This document shows positions 34,036-44,452 of a DNA stretch of 64,000 bases, in pieces. The stretch spans positions 30,840,761-30,904,760 of the forward strand of contig JAPTYO010000008.1 of the NCBI GenBank assembly GCA_036873135.1. Reading direction: 5' to 3'. Within the stretch, counting starts at the first letter, position 1, and the number at the start of each line of letters is the position of its first letter. The notes beneath the pieces were generated by a model, which ran no database searches, was not told where the DNA came from, and was given only the letters and a program-made list of their open reading frames with translations. The stretch comes from Clarkia xantiana subsp. parviflora (taxonomy: Eukaryota > Streptophyta > Magnoliopsida > Myrtales > Onagraceae). A program made the translations under genes and the position numbers.

Positions 34036-36932
34036 ATGTCTGGTAAGATTTCCTCTTTCGATTCCAAAGAAACTTGTTAGCATAGTTTTTCCTTTCATCT
34101 TCATCAACTTACCCAAACTTTTGCGGAAATAATCTGTGCCTTTTCTTGCCATGATTACTTTCCAGACGGTGAGTCCAATTCCGGGGGGAGGAAGCCCTTC
34201 AAGTTTGACTATGCTTGTAATGAGATTTCAGACACTGCCTATGATGCAGCTCTCCGAGAGGGGTGCATTACTTCCACCTGGGAGCCTCGCTTCCCTTATC
34301 CTTGGCCTCGCGTCCCGGGTGACTCTGCCGTCACTCGTCCCCGGGAAGGGGAGGTATTTGTCTCTACCGGGCAAATATCGGTGGGGATCCGCTTCCCCTT
34401 CTGCGGTGACATGGTCGAGATGTGTAAATATTACAAAACACATCCGACTACTTTCTCCCCCCCATGCCATCCGCGTGTGGAATGCCTTCCGCGTGCTTTG
34501 CCTCCACCAACAATGGTCGTATAACCTTCGACTCTTCCGGACCTTCTATGGGCTAAAGTGTAATGACGTCGGGGTCTGTGCCTTCTATCCGCGGATGCCT
34601 AAGTGGAGCAAGGCGCAGCTCTGTCGGTACAGCTGGAATGGCGACACCTGGAAGGTCGCCAAAGGTCGGGGGCTCTTCACTATTTCGAGGCCCGACAACA
34701 GTGGCTGGAAGAGGAGTTATTTCTTCATCCGAAACAGCTCCATCCCATGGCCCCGATGGGAGGTTGAGGCGGATCCTGCCCCCGCTTTCCACACCTACTT
34801 CGAGGAGGATTTCCAGATTCTCCACTGCATCCAGCTTTATCGTTGGGGGGACTCTTTCACTCCCCTCGACGCCAACTCCATCGGGGAGTGGGACCTGGTT
34901 TTGACCGGGATCCGACTCTTTGATATCGTCTCCGGGGGTCAACTCTTCGACGGCCCTTCTAACCTCGTCCCTTGGGTAATATTCTAACTGTTCTTTCGTT
35001 TTCATCCTTGCAGCTAAGAAGGTATCACTGCTGACCAATCTCGTGCTTAAGCAGGCGGAGACTAATGCTGTCCCACGCCCCGCGAGGAAGAGAAAGTCTT
35101 CAAAGAGGGCCACCTCCTCCTCGGCACCTCCCACCTCGGAGCAAATCAATCGGGCCCGGGTGGAGAAGATGGAGCAAATCTTCAACACCAAGACTCCCGA
35201 GGAAGGTAAACAACTCCGCTCCGCAATTCGATTATACAGGAGGCGTATTCCCGATGAGTTAATCCCCTCCAATAAGGGAGCCCGGATCGAAGGGATCAAA
35301 CGCATCCTGCAAGGGGAAACTCCCCGCATTCTCAAAGCGGGTTACTACAATTATTACGGGAAGGACCAGTACCTCTCCCGTCGCGTCATCTGGTGTAAGG
35401 ATTCCGATCAACTTCCTGACTTTCTTTCTGAAGCTTCTTGTCATCCAGCTGCAGGTCGATCGGGAGCTGGAGCTTCCTCGGGAACGCCACCCTCCGACGC
35501 CTAGGTCGGAGAACTCCTCCTGTCGCTTCCTGCCCCGACAAGATCGGGGGGCGAAGACGCCCCGACGAACGGCCAATTCCGTCGGGTGGTTGATCTGGAC
35601 GTCTCCCATTCTTCTGAGGAGGCAAACGAAGACCAACCCCTGGTCCGTCGTCGGGGGGCGAGGCAGACCCCGCTGGAGCCAACTTCCGAAGGGCTGCCTC
35701 CATCTTCTCCGGCGCAGCAGCTTTCGCCGGGTTCTCATGGCGGCTCGGAGGCACGCACCTCCGACTCTCAGGCCGTTCCTCCTCATCTCCCTTTAGACGG
35801 GAGCTTCTATCGGCTTTATGCCCCCGACCAGGCGGCAGCTCCCTGGACCCCGATCGAGTCACTACAGGGGGTTCCGCTACGTCGGGAAAATTTGTCACTG
35901 GAACTGGGTCTGCACCTACTGGCAGGTTCAGTTCCGCCGTCTATGAAGCTTCCACTTTCCTTGGCCCCCGAAGACATCCATGCGGACATTCGCGCTATGG
36001 CCGTTCGCCGTGTGGAGGTAAGTCTTCCTGTTTTCACACTTAGTATATAATGTAAAATACTCTCATGTACTAACCTCCCTTCTTTTCTACAGGAGATGGC
36101 GGACCAGCACCGCTGCTTCGGGTATATCCTGGCCTTGGAGGAGGCCCTGAAGGAGGAGCGAGCCAAGGCGGCCCCCGAGGTCTTGGCCAAGCTCGAGGAG
36201 GATCTGGCTGCCTCCGAGTCGTCAAAGGGGAAGTTTGTTAAGGAGCAGGCCCTCCTTAACCAGAAGACTCGGGACCTCTTGAGGCAGGTCCACGATTTTG
36301 AGAGGCTGCTGAAGCAGGAGCGCCAAAGGCTTAGTGAGGAGCAGCAGGGGCGCGTGGAGGATCGGGACAGGCATGTCCTTGAGAAGAAGGCTCTGGAGGA
36401 TGCCCAGGCGGGGCTGGAGGCTGAGAAAGTCCTCCTCGCCAACCGGTCCCGACAGCTGGAGCGGGAGGTTGCTGAGTTCCCTGCCAAACTGGCTGAAGCT
36501 GAAGCCAAAGGTAAGGAGGATTATCGGGGCTCCGAAGCTTTTCAAGCGGACGCGGTGAAGTTCTGTACGGTGGAGGTGGAAAACACCCTGCTTAACGCTG
36601 TCGAGGAGCTCCATCTGGAGTATGGTGGTGCCATCGACTTAACCAAGTCTCATACTCTCGCCCCCTTCGCGGAGAGGTATTTTAGCCTTTCTGAGGAGAG
36701 TGACGGGGGCAACACCCCCGAGGGGACTGTGGGTGCTGAAGGCATGGTGGAGCCTCCAAGTGCAGACATCCCGACGACAGAGCCCCCAATGATCGACCCT
36801 CCCGCGGCTAATCCTTCAGAGTCCGATCCTCCCGCGGCCAATCTTCCAGGGTCCAATCCTCCGGTCGCGGAGCTTTCTGCCGCAGATCTCGTGGACCCTG
36901 CTCCCCTCGATGCTGCCAAGGATCGAGCTTGA
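34036..36932 (+). pseudogene. Element A antisense gene (Transposase_28-like, coiled coil)
   Basis: The exons follow those of B: 34036-34042 (ATG TCT G), 34166-34975, 35055-36017 and 36093-36932, with introns of 123, 79 and 75 nt. Exon 2 holds the domain resembling the Pfam putative gypsy-type transposon family (VFVSTGQISVGIRLPFCGDM). Exon 3 has a basic stretch (ARKRKSSKRA), the conserved GYYNYYGKDQYL block and PLDGSFYRLYAPDQ. Exon 4 starts EMADQHRCFGYILALEEAL and is a long Glu/Lys/Leu coiled coil with a Pro-rich tail. Two lesions break it: one extra C in the C run at about 34450, and TAG at 35502-35504. The product's function is unknown. The gene runs opposite to gag-pol from an internal TATA box. 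Confidence 0.8.
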
Positions 36933-36984
36933 TTGCTTAATTTTTCGAATCCTTGTAATTTCCTTCTTTATTTTTCGAATCCTT

Positions 36985-37425
36985 GAATTAACTACGCCAC
37001 CTAAGGCAATTCGATCATATCACTTAAGAGTAATTTCGACGCGTCACTTAAGACATTTTACCCACACCACTTAAGGCGATTTAATCGTGCCCCTTAAGGC
37101 AACTTATCCACGCCACTTAAGGCGATTTAATTGTGCCACTTAAGGCGGGACCACGCCACTTGAGGCGATTTAATTGTGCCACTTAAGGCAACTTATCTAC
37201 ATCACTTAAGGCGATTTAATCGTGTCATTTAAGGCGAGACCACGCCACTTAAGGCGATTTAATTGTGCCACTTAAGGCAACTTATCTACACCACTTAAGG
37301 CGATTTAATTACGCCACTTAAGGCGAAACCCCACCACTTAAGGTGATTTAATCGCGCCACTTAAGGCGAAACCATGCCACTTAAGGCAATTTAGCTACAC
37401 CACTTAAGGCAATTTAAGCATACTT
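36985..37425. repeat. Element A array 1, units of about 20-23 bp
   Basis: CCACTTAAGGCGATTTAATYG-type units repeat about 20 times with variants GGCAACTTATCTA and GGCGAAACC, which recur in a higher order of about 60 bp. The array begins about 50 bp after the antisense gene stop. Confidence 0.85.
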
Positions 37426-37483
37426 AGAATAATAAGTCTTAGAATAGACTTGTCGGAAGCAACCTCTTTATTCATTGATGGCT

Positions 37484-37632
37484 AAACTTGCACCACTGAA
37501 GGCGACTTAATAAACAACTTGCACCACTGAAGGCGACTTAATAAACAAGTTGCACCACTAAAGGCGACTTAATAAACAACTTGCACCACTGAAGGCGACT
37601 TAATAAATAACTTGCACCACTGAAGGCGACTT
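37484..37632. repeat. Element A array 2, 31 bp x 5
   Basis: CACCACTGAAGGCGACTTAA recurs at 37491, 37522, 37553, 37584 and 37615, exactly 31 bp apart. It ends next to the pol stop codon at 37637. Element B has one similar unit at about 57918. Confidence 0.9.
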
Positions 37633-37636
37633 TACA

Positions 37637-38151
37637 TCAAACATGACATTTCTTCAAGTGTTCGCCACTAAAAGAATGTTTCAACACATTGCCATCGAGG
37701 CAACTTGTACGCATTCCGAGCTGGCATCCCCACGACCTTATAAGGCCCTTCTTGTTGATCCGATCCAAAAGGGTAAATTCGTTCCGACGCCACACCAGTT
37801 CCCCGACAAAGAACTGTCGAGACTTGACTCGTCGATTATAATATCGGGCCGTTGCCAAGCGCATCCGAGCCTGGACCTCCTCGGCACTCCGCCTCTTTTC
37901 ATCGACCAAGTCCAAGTCCAGACGCCTCATTTCATCATTCGACAGAGGTTCGTAATACCTCGTCTGATGGGATGCATCACAGGATCGGACTAGCATCGTT
38001 GCCTCCTTGTTCATCGAGGGCCAGTAATGGCCCAGGTTCAGCACTTTCCTCACGATGGATCAGGCCCCTTCATGACAAGCCAAATATCCTTCGTGCACCT
38101 CTCTAAGGATCCGACCTGTGTCAGGCTCAGCCACGCATTTCAGATAAGGAG
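37637..38151 (-). pseudogene. Element A integrase remnant, core deleted
   Basis: The frame holds the zinc-finger side (NLGHYWPSMNKEA, SCDA) joined directly to the C-terminal side (SHQTRYYEP, then RMRLATARYYNRRVKS and GEHLKKCHV). Against element B, about 188 residues (about 565 bp) are missing, including all three residues of the DD35E triad. A TGA and a frameshift lie just upstream (38054-38151). Even with the stops repaired, no strand transfer would be possible. Confidence 0.9.
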
Positions 38152-40986
38152 TTAAATACCCCTTTTTGACAGCTGATTGTCCACCATCACATAATTGGGT
38201 GCGATTCGGCGAATTTTGCCTGCTGCCACTTCCTCATCGGGGACTGCCCCCGTAGTCAGATACGCGGCTATTGGGGTCATCCAAGTAGGCTCTTCCGATC
38301 CGATCTCAATGGCGCAAACCTCTGACTGATCGGTGGTTGACAGGATCACCTTCTCCAAGAAATGCACCTTCCGACTTTCATCGAGGGGTGCCCCCAAGGC
38401 GAACTTGCTCAAGGCATCTGCTTCCGCGTTATCCTCCCTAGGGATCGCCTCAGTATCGAAGCTCTTGAAACTCTCCTTCAGGGTTTGCACCTCCCGAAGG
38501 TATTTCTTCATCATCGGGCTCTTGGCTTCGTATCGCCCCTGGACTTGGTTCACGATCAGGCTTGCGTCACACTTCACCTTTAAGTGACCAACTCCCGTTC
38601 CCTTAGCAATCTTGAGGCCAGTGATGAGAGCCTCATATTCAGCTTCGTTGTTGGTGGCCCTAAATGTTAAGGCCAAGGCATATCGGAAGGGCTCGCCTCC
38701 GTCTGGTGGTATCAGTACGAAACCTGCTCCCGATCCTTCTGAATTTGAGGAGCCATCGGTGTACATCTCCCAAGTATTTTCGGCGTCGGGCTGTTCCGGC
38801 TGCTCTGTTATCGGGACCTCCGTGGTTGCCCCCTCTACAGGGCCCGCTTCTTCTAGATCGGGGGCTGTAGACTCTGCTATAAAATCCGCCAACGCCTGGC
38901 CCTTAATAGCCGTTCTAGGAGCAAAGTGAATGCGGAACTCACTAAGCTCGACTGCCCATTTCACTAATCTCCCCGACGCATCAGGTCGGTTCAAAAAATG
39001 TTTCAAGGGCTGATTCGTCAAAACGGTAATCTCATGCGCGTGAAAGTAAGGCCTCAGCTTCCGTGTAGTAATAATCAACGCATAGAGATACTTATTAACA
39101 GCGGGATAATTCATTTCAGATTTGGCGAGTGCCTTGCTTACTTAATAGACGGGGACTTGGCTACCCTCTACAAATTTTACTAAGACAGAGCTAACAGCAA
39201 ATTCAGAAACAGCCAAATACAGATAGAGTGGCTCGCCTGGGATGGGCTTCGCCAATGGCGGGAGGGTGCGAAGGTGCTGCTTGAGTGCCTGGAACGCCTC
39301 TTCGCACTTGGCAGTCCACTCAAACTTCTTGTTGGCCCTCAGTACTTCAAAGAATGGCATGGATCGGTCGCTTTCCTTGGACAGGAAGCGATTCATCGCG
39401 GCCAGTCGGCCGTTCAGCACCTGCACCTCCCGATGGTTAATCGGGGACTTCATCTCTTCGATCGCGTTCAGCTTCTCAGGGTTGACTTCAATTCCCCTCT
39501 GGCTCACCATAAAGCCCAGGAACTTCCCTGAGTGCACTCCGAAGGCACACTTGGTCGGGTTCAAGCGCACTTGATGGAGCCTCATCCGCTCGAATGCTGT
39601 GGCCAAGTTGTGAACATGATCCTCGGCCTGTCAGGACTTCACCAGCATGTCGTCCACATAGGCCTCCATTGTTTTCCCCAGCATGTCCCCGAACAGCTTG
39701 TTCACCATCCTCTGGTAAGTTGCACCAGCATTGATCAGTCCAAAGGGCATAATATCATAATGATAGATGTCACTATCAGCATAAAACGCGGTGTGGGGGG
39801 CATCCTCCTTGGACATCTTGATCTGATTGTAGCCGGAGTAGGCATCCATAAAGCTCAGCAACTCATGTCCCGATGTAGCATCCACCAGCTGGTCGATCCT
39901 CGGGAGCGGATAGCAATCCTTCGGGCATGCCTTGTTCAAGTCGTGAAAGTCAACGCACACCCGCCATTTGCCATTGCTCTTCTTCACCAGGACTGGGTTG
40001 GCGACCCAGGTCTGGAATCGGAGCTCCTTAATGAATCCAGCATCGAGCAACCTGCCCACCTCTTGCTGGATCGCAATCTTCTTGTCGGCACCCATCGGGC
40101 GCCTTCTCTGTGTAATCGGCTTGATCGCGGGATCAATCGCGGGATCAATCTTCAGCTCGTGAGTAATCACATCGGGGTTGATTCCTGGCATGTCAATCGG
40201 GGACCAGGCGAATAGCTCCTTGAACTCCTTCAACAGATCAATCAATTCTCGGGCCGTCTCCTCAGTCAGAGCGGACCCGATTTTCACCTTCCTCTGAGGT
40301 CCATCAATCTCAACCTCCTTCAAATCTTCCATCGGGGCGGGACGCCCGAACTCCTCTCGAGGATTAGCGTCAGTCTGGAATACAGTCATAGCCTCCCGAT
40401 TCCTCCTTCGGGTGGCATTGACATAGCACCTCCTGGAAGCTATCTGATCGCCCTAGACTTCCCCGATTCCGTGGTCAGTCAGGAACTTCAGCTTCTGATG
40501 GACAGTTGAGGCAATTGCCCCCAGCGGGTTGATGGTAGTCCTCCCGATAATGGCATTGTAGGTCCCCGCAGACTCGACCACCACGAACTCTACGTTCCTC
40601 TTCTCCGACTTCCAACCACTCCCGAACTCGACCGGTAAGGTAATCACCCCGACCGGGTAAGAGGTAGAGCCAGAAAATCCGACCATCGGGAAGTCCGCAG
40701 GCTTCAAGTCCTTCTTGGTTTTCCCCATGGCTTGTAGTGCGTCCATGAACAGAATATCGGAGGAGCTCCCTCCGTCGATCAGGATCCACTTCATCTCGTA
40801 CCCATCCACGTTCAGGGTTACGATCAAGGCATCATCGTACGGGGTCTTCACACCTATCAGGTCCTCCGCTGAGAAGGGAATCACCATTTCTTCTTTCGGA
40901 GTCCAATATCGGGCCCTCTTGCCCAGCACCACAGCAATGGGAATCCGAGTAGCATAGACCTCCAGAGCTGCCTTAGTATGCAGCAA
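38152..40986 (-). pseudogene. Element A protease, RT and dual RNase H
   Basis: A single register carries, in order, the protease (ILIDGGSSSDILF), RT (FMDAYSGYNQI and AYVDDMLVKS), the RT-linked RNase H, and the second archaeal-type RNase H (MYTDGSSNSEGSGAG, NNEAEYEALI). Three in-frame nonsense codons interrupt it: TAG at 40453-40455, TGA at 39631-39633 and TAA at 39142-39144. Element B has sense codons at all three places. Two RNase H domains are a known Tat-lineage trait. The product is inactive. Confidence 0.93.
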
Positions 40987-42432
40987 GTCCTCCGTGAATC
41001 ACATTAACAGTTCCCCGCTTCTCCTTGCGGGCATTGGAAGACTCGGGCTTATCCTTCTTCGGGGATCGACCACGGGATCGGGAACGGGACCGCGATCGGG
41101 ACCGGGAACGGGATCGGCCCCACTGTCCAGCCACAAATTCCTTGAGCTTCCCCTTCTGGATCAGCTTCTCAATCTCTTTCTTCAACTCCCGACAATGGTT
41201 AGTGTCGTGACCGTTGGCACGGTGAAAGCGACAATAACGATCCGTGCGGGCTCTCATGGACTCTCCATCTTTTTTAGGGGGGGGGGTGCTTCCCCTTGTT
41301 TGATTTCGGAGGGTCAAGGTCTCCGGCAGCTATCTTCGACTCCTAGACGTCGATTTGCTGCTTCACCCTTCTGCAGCACCTCCATGTTCCACACAGCCTT
41401 CTCAGCCACGCTGTGCATCAGGTCGGAACCATACGGTGCTGTTAGGTTCCGAATGAAAGTGCGGATGGTCTCTCCCTCCGACATTTCCTCATCAATCTCG
41501 GCCACGCTGGCAGTGTATCTCTGGTAGTAATGTGCCAGAGATTCGTCGGGCCTCTGTACCACCTCAGCCAGAGATCTCGCACTTTTCAGAAGGCGCCGAC
41601 GGCCCTGGTACTGCTGGATGAAGCGGTCATGCATCTGGGTCCAGCTAGAGATGCACCCTGGGGGAAGGCTAAAGAACCATGTCAGGGCCCGCTCACCGAG
41701 TGTGCCTGGGAACAAAACGCACACATTGTCATCATTCGGGGCTCTGCCTAGACAAGCCATGACATGCTTCTGGACATGACGAACGGGATCTCCCTCGCCA
41801 TCGTACTCCTTAATTGTCGGGATGCCCAGTCCCGGCGGGGCAGTGGTGTTCACCAATCGGGGGACGAAGGGATGAGTGGATCGGTCCCTGAGCTCCGACA
41901 TCATCTTCTTCTGGTTGCCCATGCAAATGTTCACGATCTTCACCAGTTGATCGGGGGTGATAGGGCCATTGAGAGGAATGGTCCTATGCTGCACAGGCCC
42001 AGGCCCATCGACCACGAACTGCTCCAATAGGGCAGGTTCCTTGCTCTTGTCATGGTGCTCGGGTTGGGCCTCCTGCCCGTCCCGATTCTCCATCGGCGGA
42101 GATGGAAGCAACTCTTCCTTCTTCTTGGCGGCCTCCCTTCGGTCCAAGAGAGCCTCCATAGCTTCCAAAAATACTGGCATGGCATCCATCACGGCCTTCG
42201 CCAAGTCCGGCTTTGCAGGTGCCTCCTGGTCCCTCCTTGGGATCTCTTCCCGGCTCTCCGATGAGTTTCGGATGGAATCTTCGCGATCATCATGATGCCC
42301 CCTTGTTTGAGAAACAGCAGGGGGTGGATCATTCCGATCAACAGTGCGCTCCGGCGGCCCTGAGTTCAGAGTCCCAGCAGGGTGGCGGGAACCGCCGGAT
42401 CGTCCTTGTCTCTTCTTTTGCTTGCCAGCCAT
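40973..42432 (-). pseudogene. Element A gag
   Basis: The start is placed at MAGKQKKRQ (42432), matching MAGNRPQ in element B. The capsid-type region has ALTWFFSLPPGCISSW and QQYQGRRRLLKS. Frameshifts occur near 41345 and 41300. The region between ESKIAAGDL and RTDRYCRFHR is much shorter than in B (about 70 residues). A C-X2-H-X4-H-X4-C knuckle (CRFHRANGHDTNHC) is followed by a run of seven or more Arg-Ser pairs. A further shift near 40975 separates gag from protease. Confidence 0.9.
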
Positions 42433-42466
42433 CGAACGGGTAGAAGTCATCTTTGCTTTTTGCTTC

Positions 42467-42486
42467 GTTCCCACAGACGACGCCAA
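42467..42486 (-). other. Element A primer-binding site
   Basis: The minus strand reads TTGGCGTCGTCTGTGGGAAC next to the LTR. Element B has GGCGCC where A has GGCGTC, so A carries one change. I do not assign the tRNA. Confidence 0.7.
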
Positions 42487-43189
42487 TGTTGGATCACGGT
42501 TGGAACTCCGGTATGTTCTTGACGTAAATCCGAACTCCTTCGCTCCAAGTAATCCTGCAAGAAGGGGATAGACCGGGCGGTGACCCAGAATCCCTCTCCG
42601 ATGCTTAAATGAGTATCTCGAATCCCTCTCCGATGCTTAAATGAGTATCTCGGTACGGACTGGAAAACAAGTATGAGTCTGTGAATATGTATAAAACGTA
42701 ACAATCCTGAGGTAATACCTTCCTTTATATAGGGAAGGGGCCACCTCAGTTACCTGTGGAGATAACTGCCACGTTCCGTATATCTCGGCCAATAGCCCAC
42801 GTTCCGTCTTTTTAGGCCACTTCCCCACTATGTTGATAGTGGGCGTGTTTCTCGGCCTCGTTCTCTGGTGGCAAGTCCCGACGGATGTCGGGGACTCTAG
42901 AGTTATCTCCTTGGGTCACCGCTCGGGGCCCCTCGTCATCGGGACAGGGCCAGCTTCTCAGGGATTCGATATCGGGGCCTACTCAAAGGCATATCATCGG
43001 GGCCTACTTAAAGGAATATCATCGGGGCCTACTTAAAGGCATATCATCGGGAGCGTTCAACTCGTATGTCGGGACCGACCTTGCTGGGACCTCTCGTATT
43101 GGTCTTCTGAGCCTCTTTTGGGGCCCAGTGGGCCTACTTCGCCGTTTAGTTGCCGTTACTGGGCCTGACGGCTATATCGAGACCCATCA
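42487..43189 (-). repeat. Element A 5' LTR (element orientation)
   Basis: 703 bp. AATCCCTCTCCGATGCTTAA occurs twice here (near 42589 and 42621) and once in the other LTR. The minus-strand TATA box (CTATATAAAGG) is at about 42722-42732. Confidence 0.93.
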
Positions 43190-43194
43190 GTATC

Positions 43195-43646
43195 GTACAC
43201 CCAACATCTTTTTCTATCTCTCGGTTGAGTGCCGGGCATTTGTTTATGTGGCGCCCCCCAAATTGCTCAGTAGTCGCACTGTACTTTGTGCTCTATGGAT
43301 GATAATCCACTTAGGATTTCCTTGTGCGGTGCCCTTTGTGTCTTGGGCTTCTTCTTCGTATGTTTGCTCGATTATGCTTGTTTGTTGCATGATAGGTGTC
43401 TCTTGCGACACCTTTCCTTTATCGATACTTGTTCGTACTGATTACATTTCTTCTTATTGAGTCGAGTAGCGGTGCTTGCTCTTGAGGAGGGCTTGTAACT
43501 TACGTTCCTTCTTTTTTCCTTTAACCAGTGATACTTGGCAAGATCAATACGTCTCAACTCTTCCTTAGAGAATTCTACAAGGCTCTGGAGGGTTGTCGTT
43601 TTAACCGTGATCCCTCTCTTGTTATGAACAGGGGGTTTCCCCCGTA
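43195..43646. other. Element D sequence between A and C
   Basis: This is continuous with 32933 before A inserted. A minus-strand frame of 61 codons (43372-43557, with LAKYHWLKEKRR) is not recognised. It ends at the probable 5-bp target GTAGC (43647-43651) of element C, whose second copy is outside the window. Confidence 0.4.
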
Positions 43647-43651
43647 GTAGC

Positions 43652-44401
43652 TGATGGATATACGCCCAATTTGAACCCGTTGACTTCCGACTCGTTTTAT
43701 TTTGATCACCCCGTTAATGATTATAAATCAAAACTTCGACCCAAACACCCCGCCGAAACGCCAACGGTCCGGACGAGGCGAAAATACTCGTCCGGACCGC
43801 GACGAACTCATCTAGGTGAGGTCGGGTGGCCAAACCCGACCTCCCCTAGGGGAGATAGGGTTGGCCAACCCATCTACCCTAAGGAGGGGTTGAGTGGCCA
43901 CACCCAACCCCTAGCCTTGGGGGTCAGATTTTCTCCCCACCCCCAAGGGCCCCAGCTCCATTTCCCGACTCCCGCACTTAGATTATTTCCGCCAACCTCT
44001 CCGTGCTTTAAGGATTTAATTATGTGATCAAGGACTAATTAATTGTGTTTAAAGGTTAACGATGTCATTAAGCCACCTTAATGACACCGTTGCCTATAAA
44101 TACAACCCTTCCACCATTAATTTGATCATCTTGGCTAATTAGGCAATTTAGCTCTGACTTCTCTCTAGCTTTATCTCTCTAAAAGCGACATTCTGACTTA
44201 AGCATCGGAGAGGGTTCATCAAGCACCACCCCCCCCTCCGTGCTTGATATTGCCCCTCTTGCAGGACACGAGGAGAGAAGCGAGGAAGCAGAAGGACACG
44301 GATCAGAACGACAGGACCCAAGAGCACTGAACCCGTAGTTTCACCAGTGAGGAGTAAGGTTTAGGCCGACGACCCGTTGACCTAAAACTTAGAACCTAAC
44401 A
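43652..44401 (+). repeat. Element C 5' LTR
   Basis: 750 bp, TGATGGATAT to ACCTAACA. Positions 43815-43880 hold nested palindromes centred on CCCCTAGGGG and TTGGCCAA. Confidence 0.9.
44094..44102 (+). promoter_or_regulatory. Element C LTR TATA box
   Basis: CTATAAATAC lies about 300 bp before the LTR end. Confidence 0.6.
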
Positions 44402-44402
44402 C

Positions 44403-44419
44403 TTGGCGCCGTCCGTGGG
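44403..44419 (+). other. Element C primer-binding site
   Basis: TTGGCGCCGTCCGTGGG follows the LTR by one base. It matches the B site except at one position in the first 17. Confidence 0.8.
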
Positions 44420-44452
44420 CTTCGAACAGAAAGCCTGGCAATCACAAGAGCG

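Larger units (their letters stand above)
32939..43189 (-). mobile_element. Element A: Retand-like Tat LTR retrotransposon
   Basis: The 10.25-kb element is flanked by the duplication GTATC (32934-32938 and 43190-43194). LTRs of 671 bp (left) and 703 bp (right) differ by a 32-bp tandem duplication and roughly 15 substitutions. Gag, protease, RT and RNase H run on the minus strand (42432 to 38152). The integrase core is deleted. A spliced gene runs on the plus strand (34036-36932). Two tandem arrays lie between the converging ends. Two RNase H domains and the primer site place it in the Tat lineage. Many stops and shifts make it inactive. Confidence 0.93.

Noticed and set aside
34976..35013. 38-nt intron ending at TTGCAG in element A antisense gene
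   Set aside because: It is too short for a plant intron, and it leaves an in-frame TGA. The acceptor at 35052-35054 gives a 79-nt intron, keeps the frame and matches element B.
34553..35335. 260-codon minus frame across the element A antisense gene
   Set aside because: It is a shadow of exons 2 and 3, with no family motif and no counterpart of similar length in element B.
39532..40215. 227-codon + frame across element A RT
   Set aside because: It is the mirror of the pol coding strand; the same mirror frame appears at 60505-61230 in element B.
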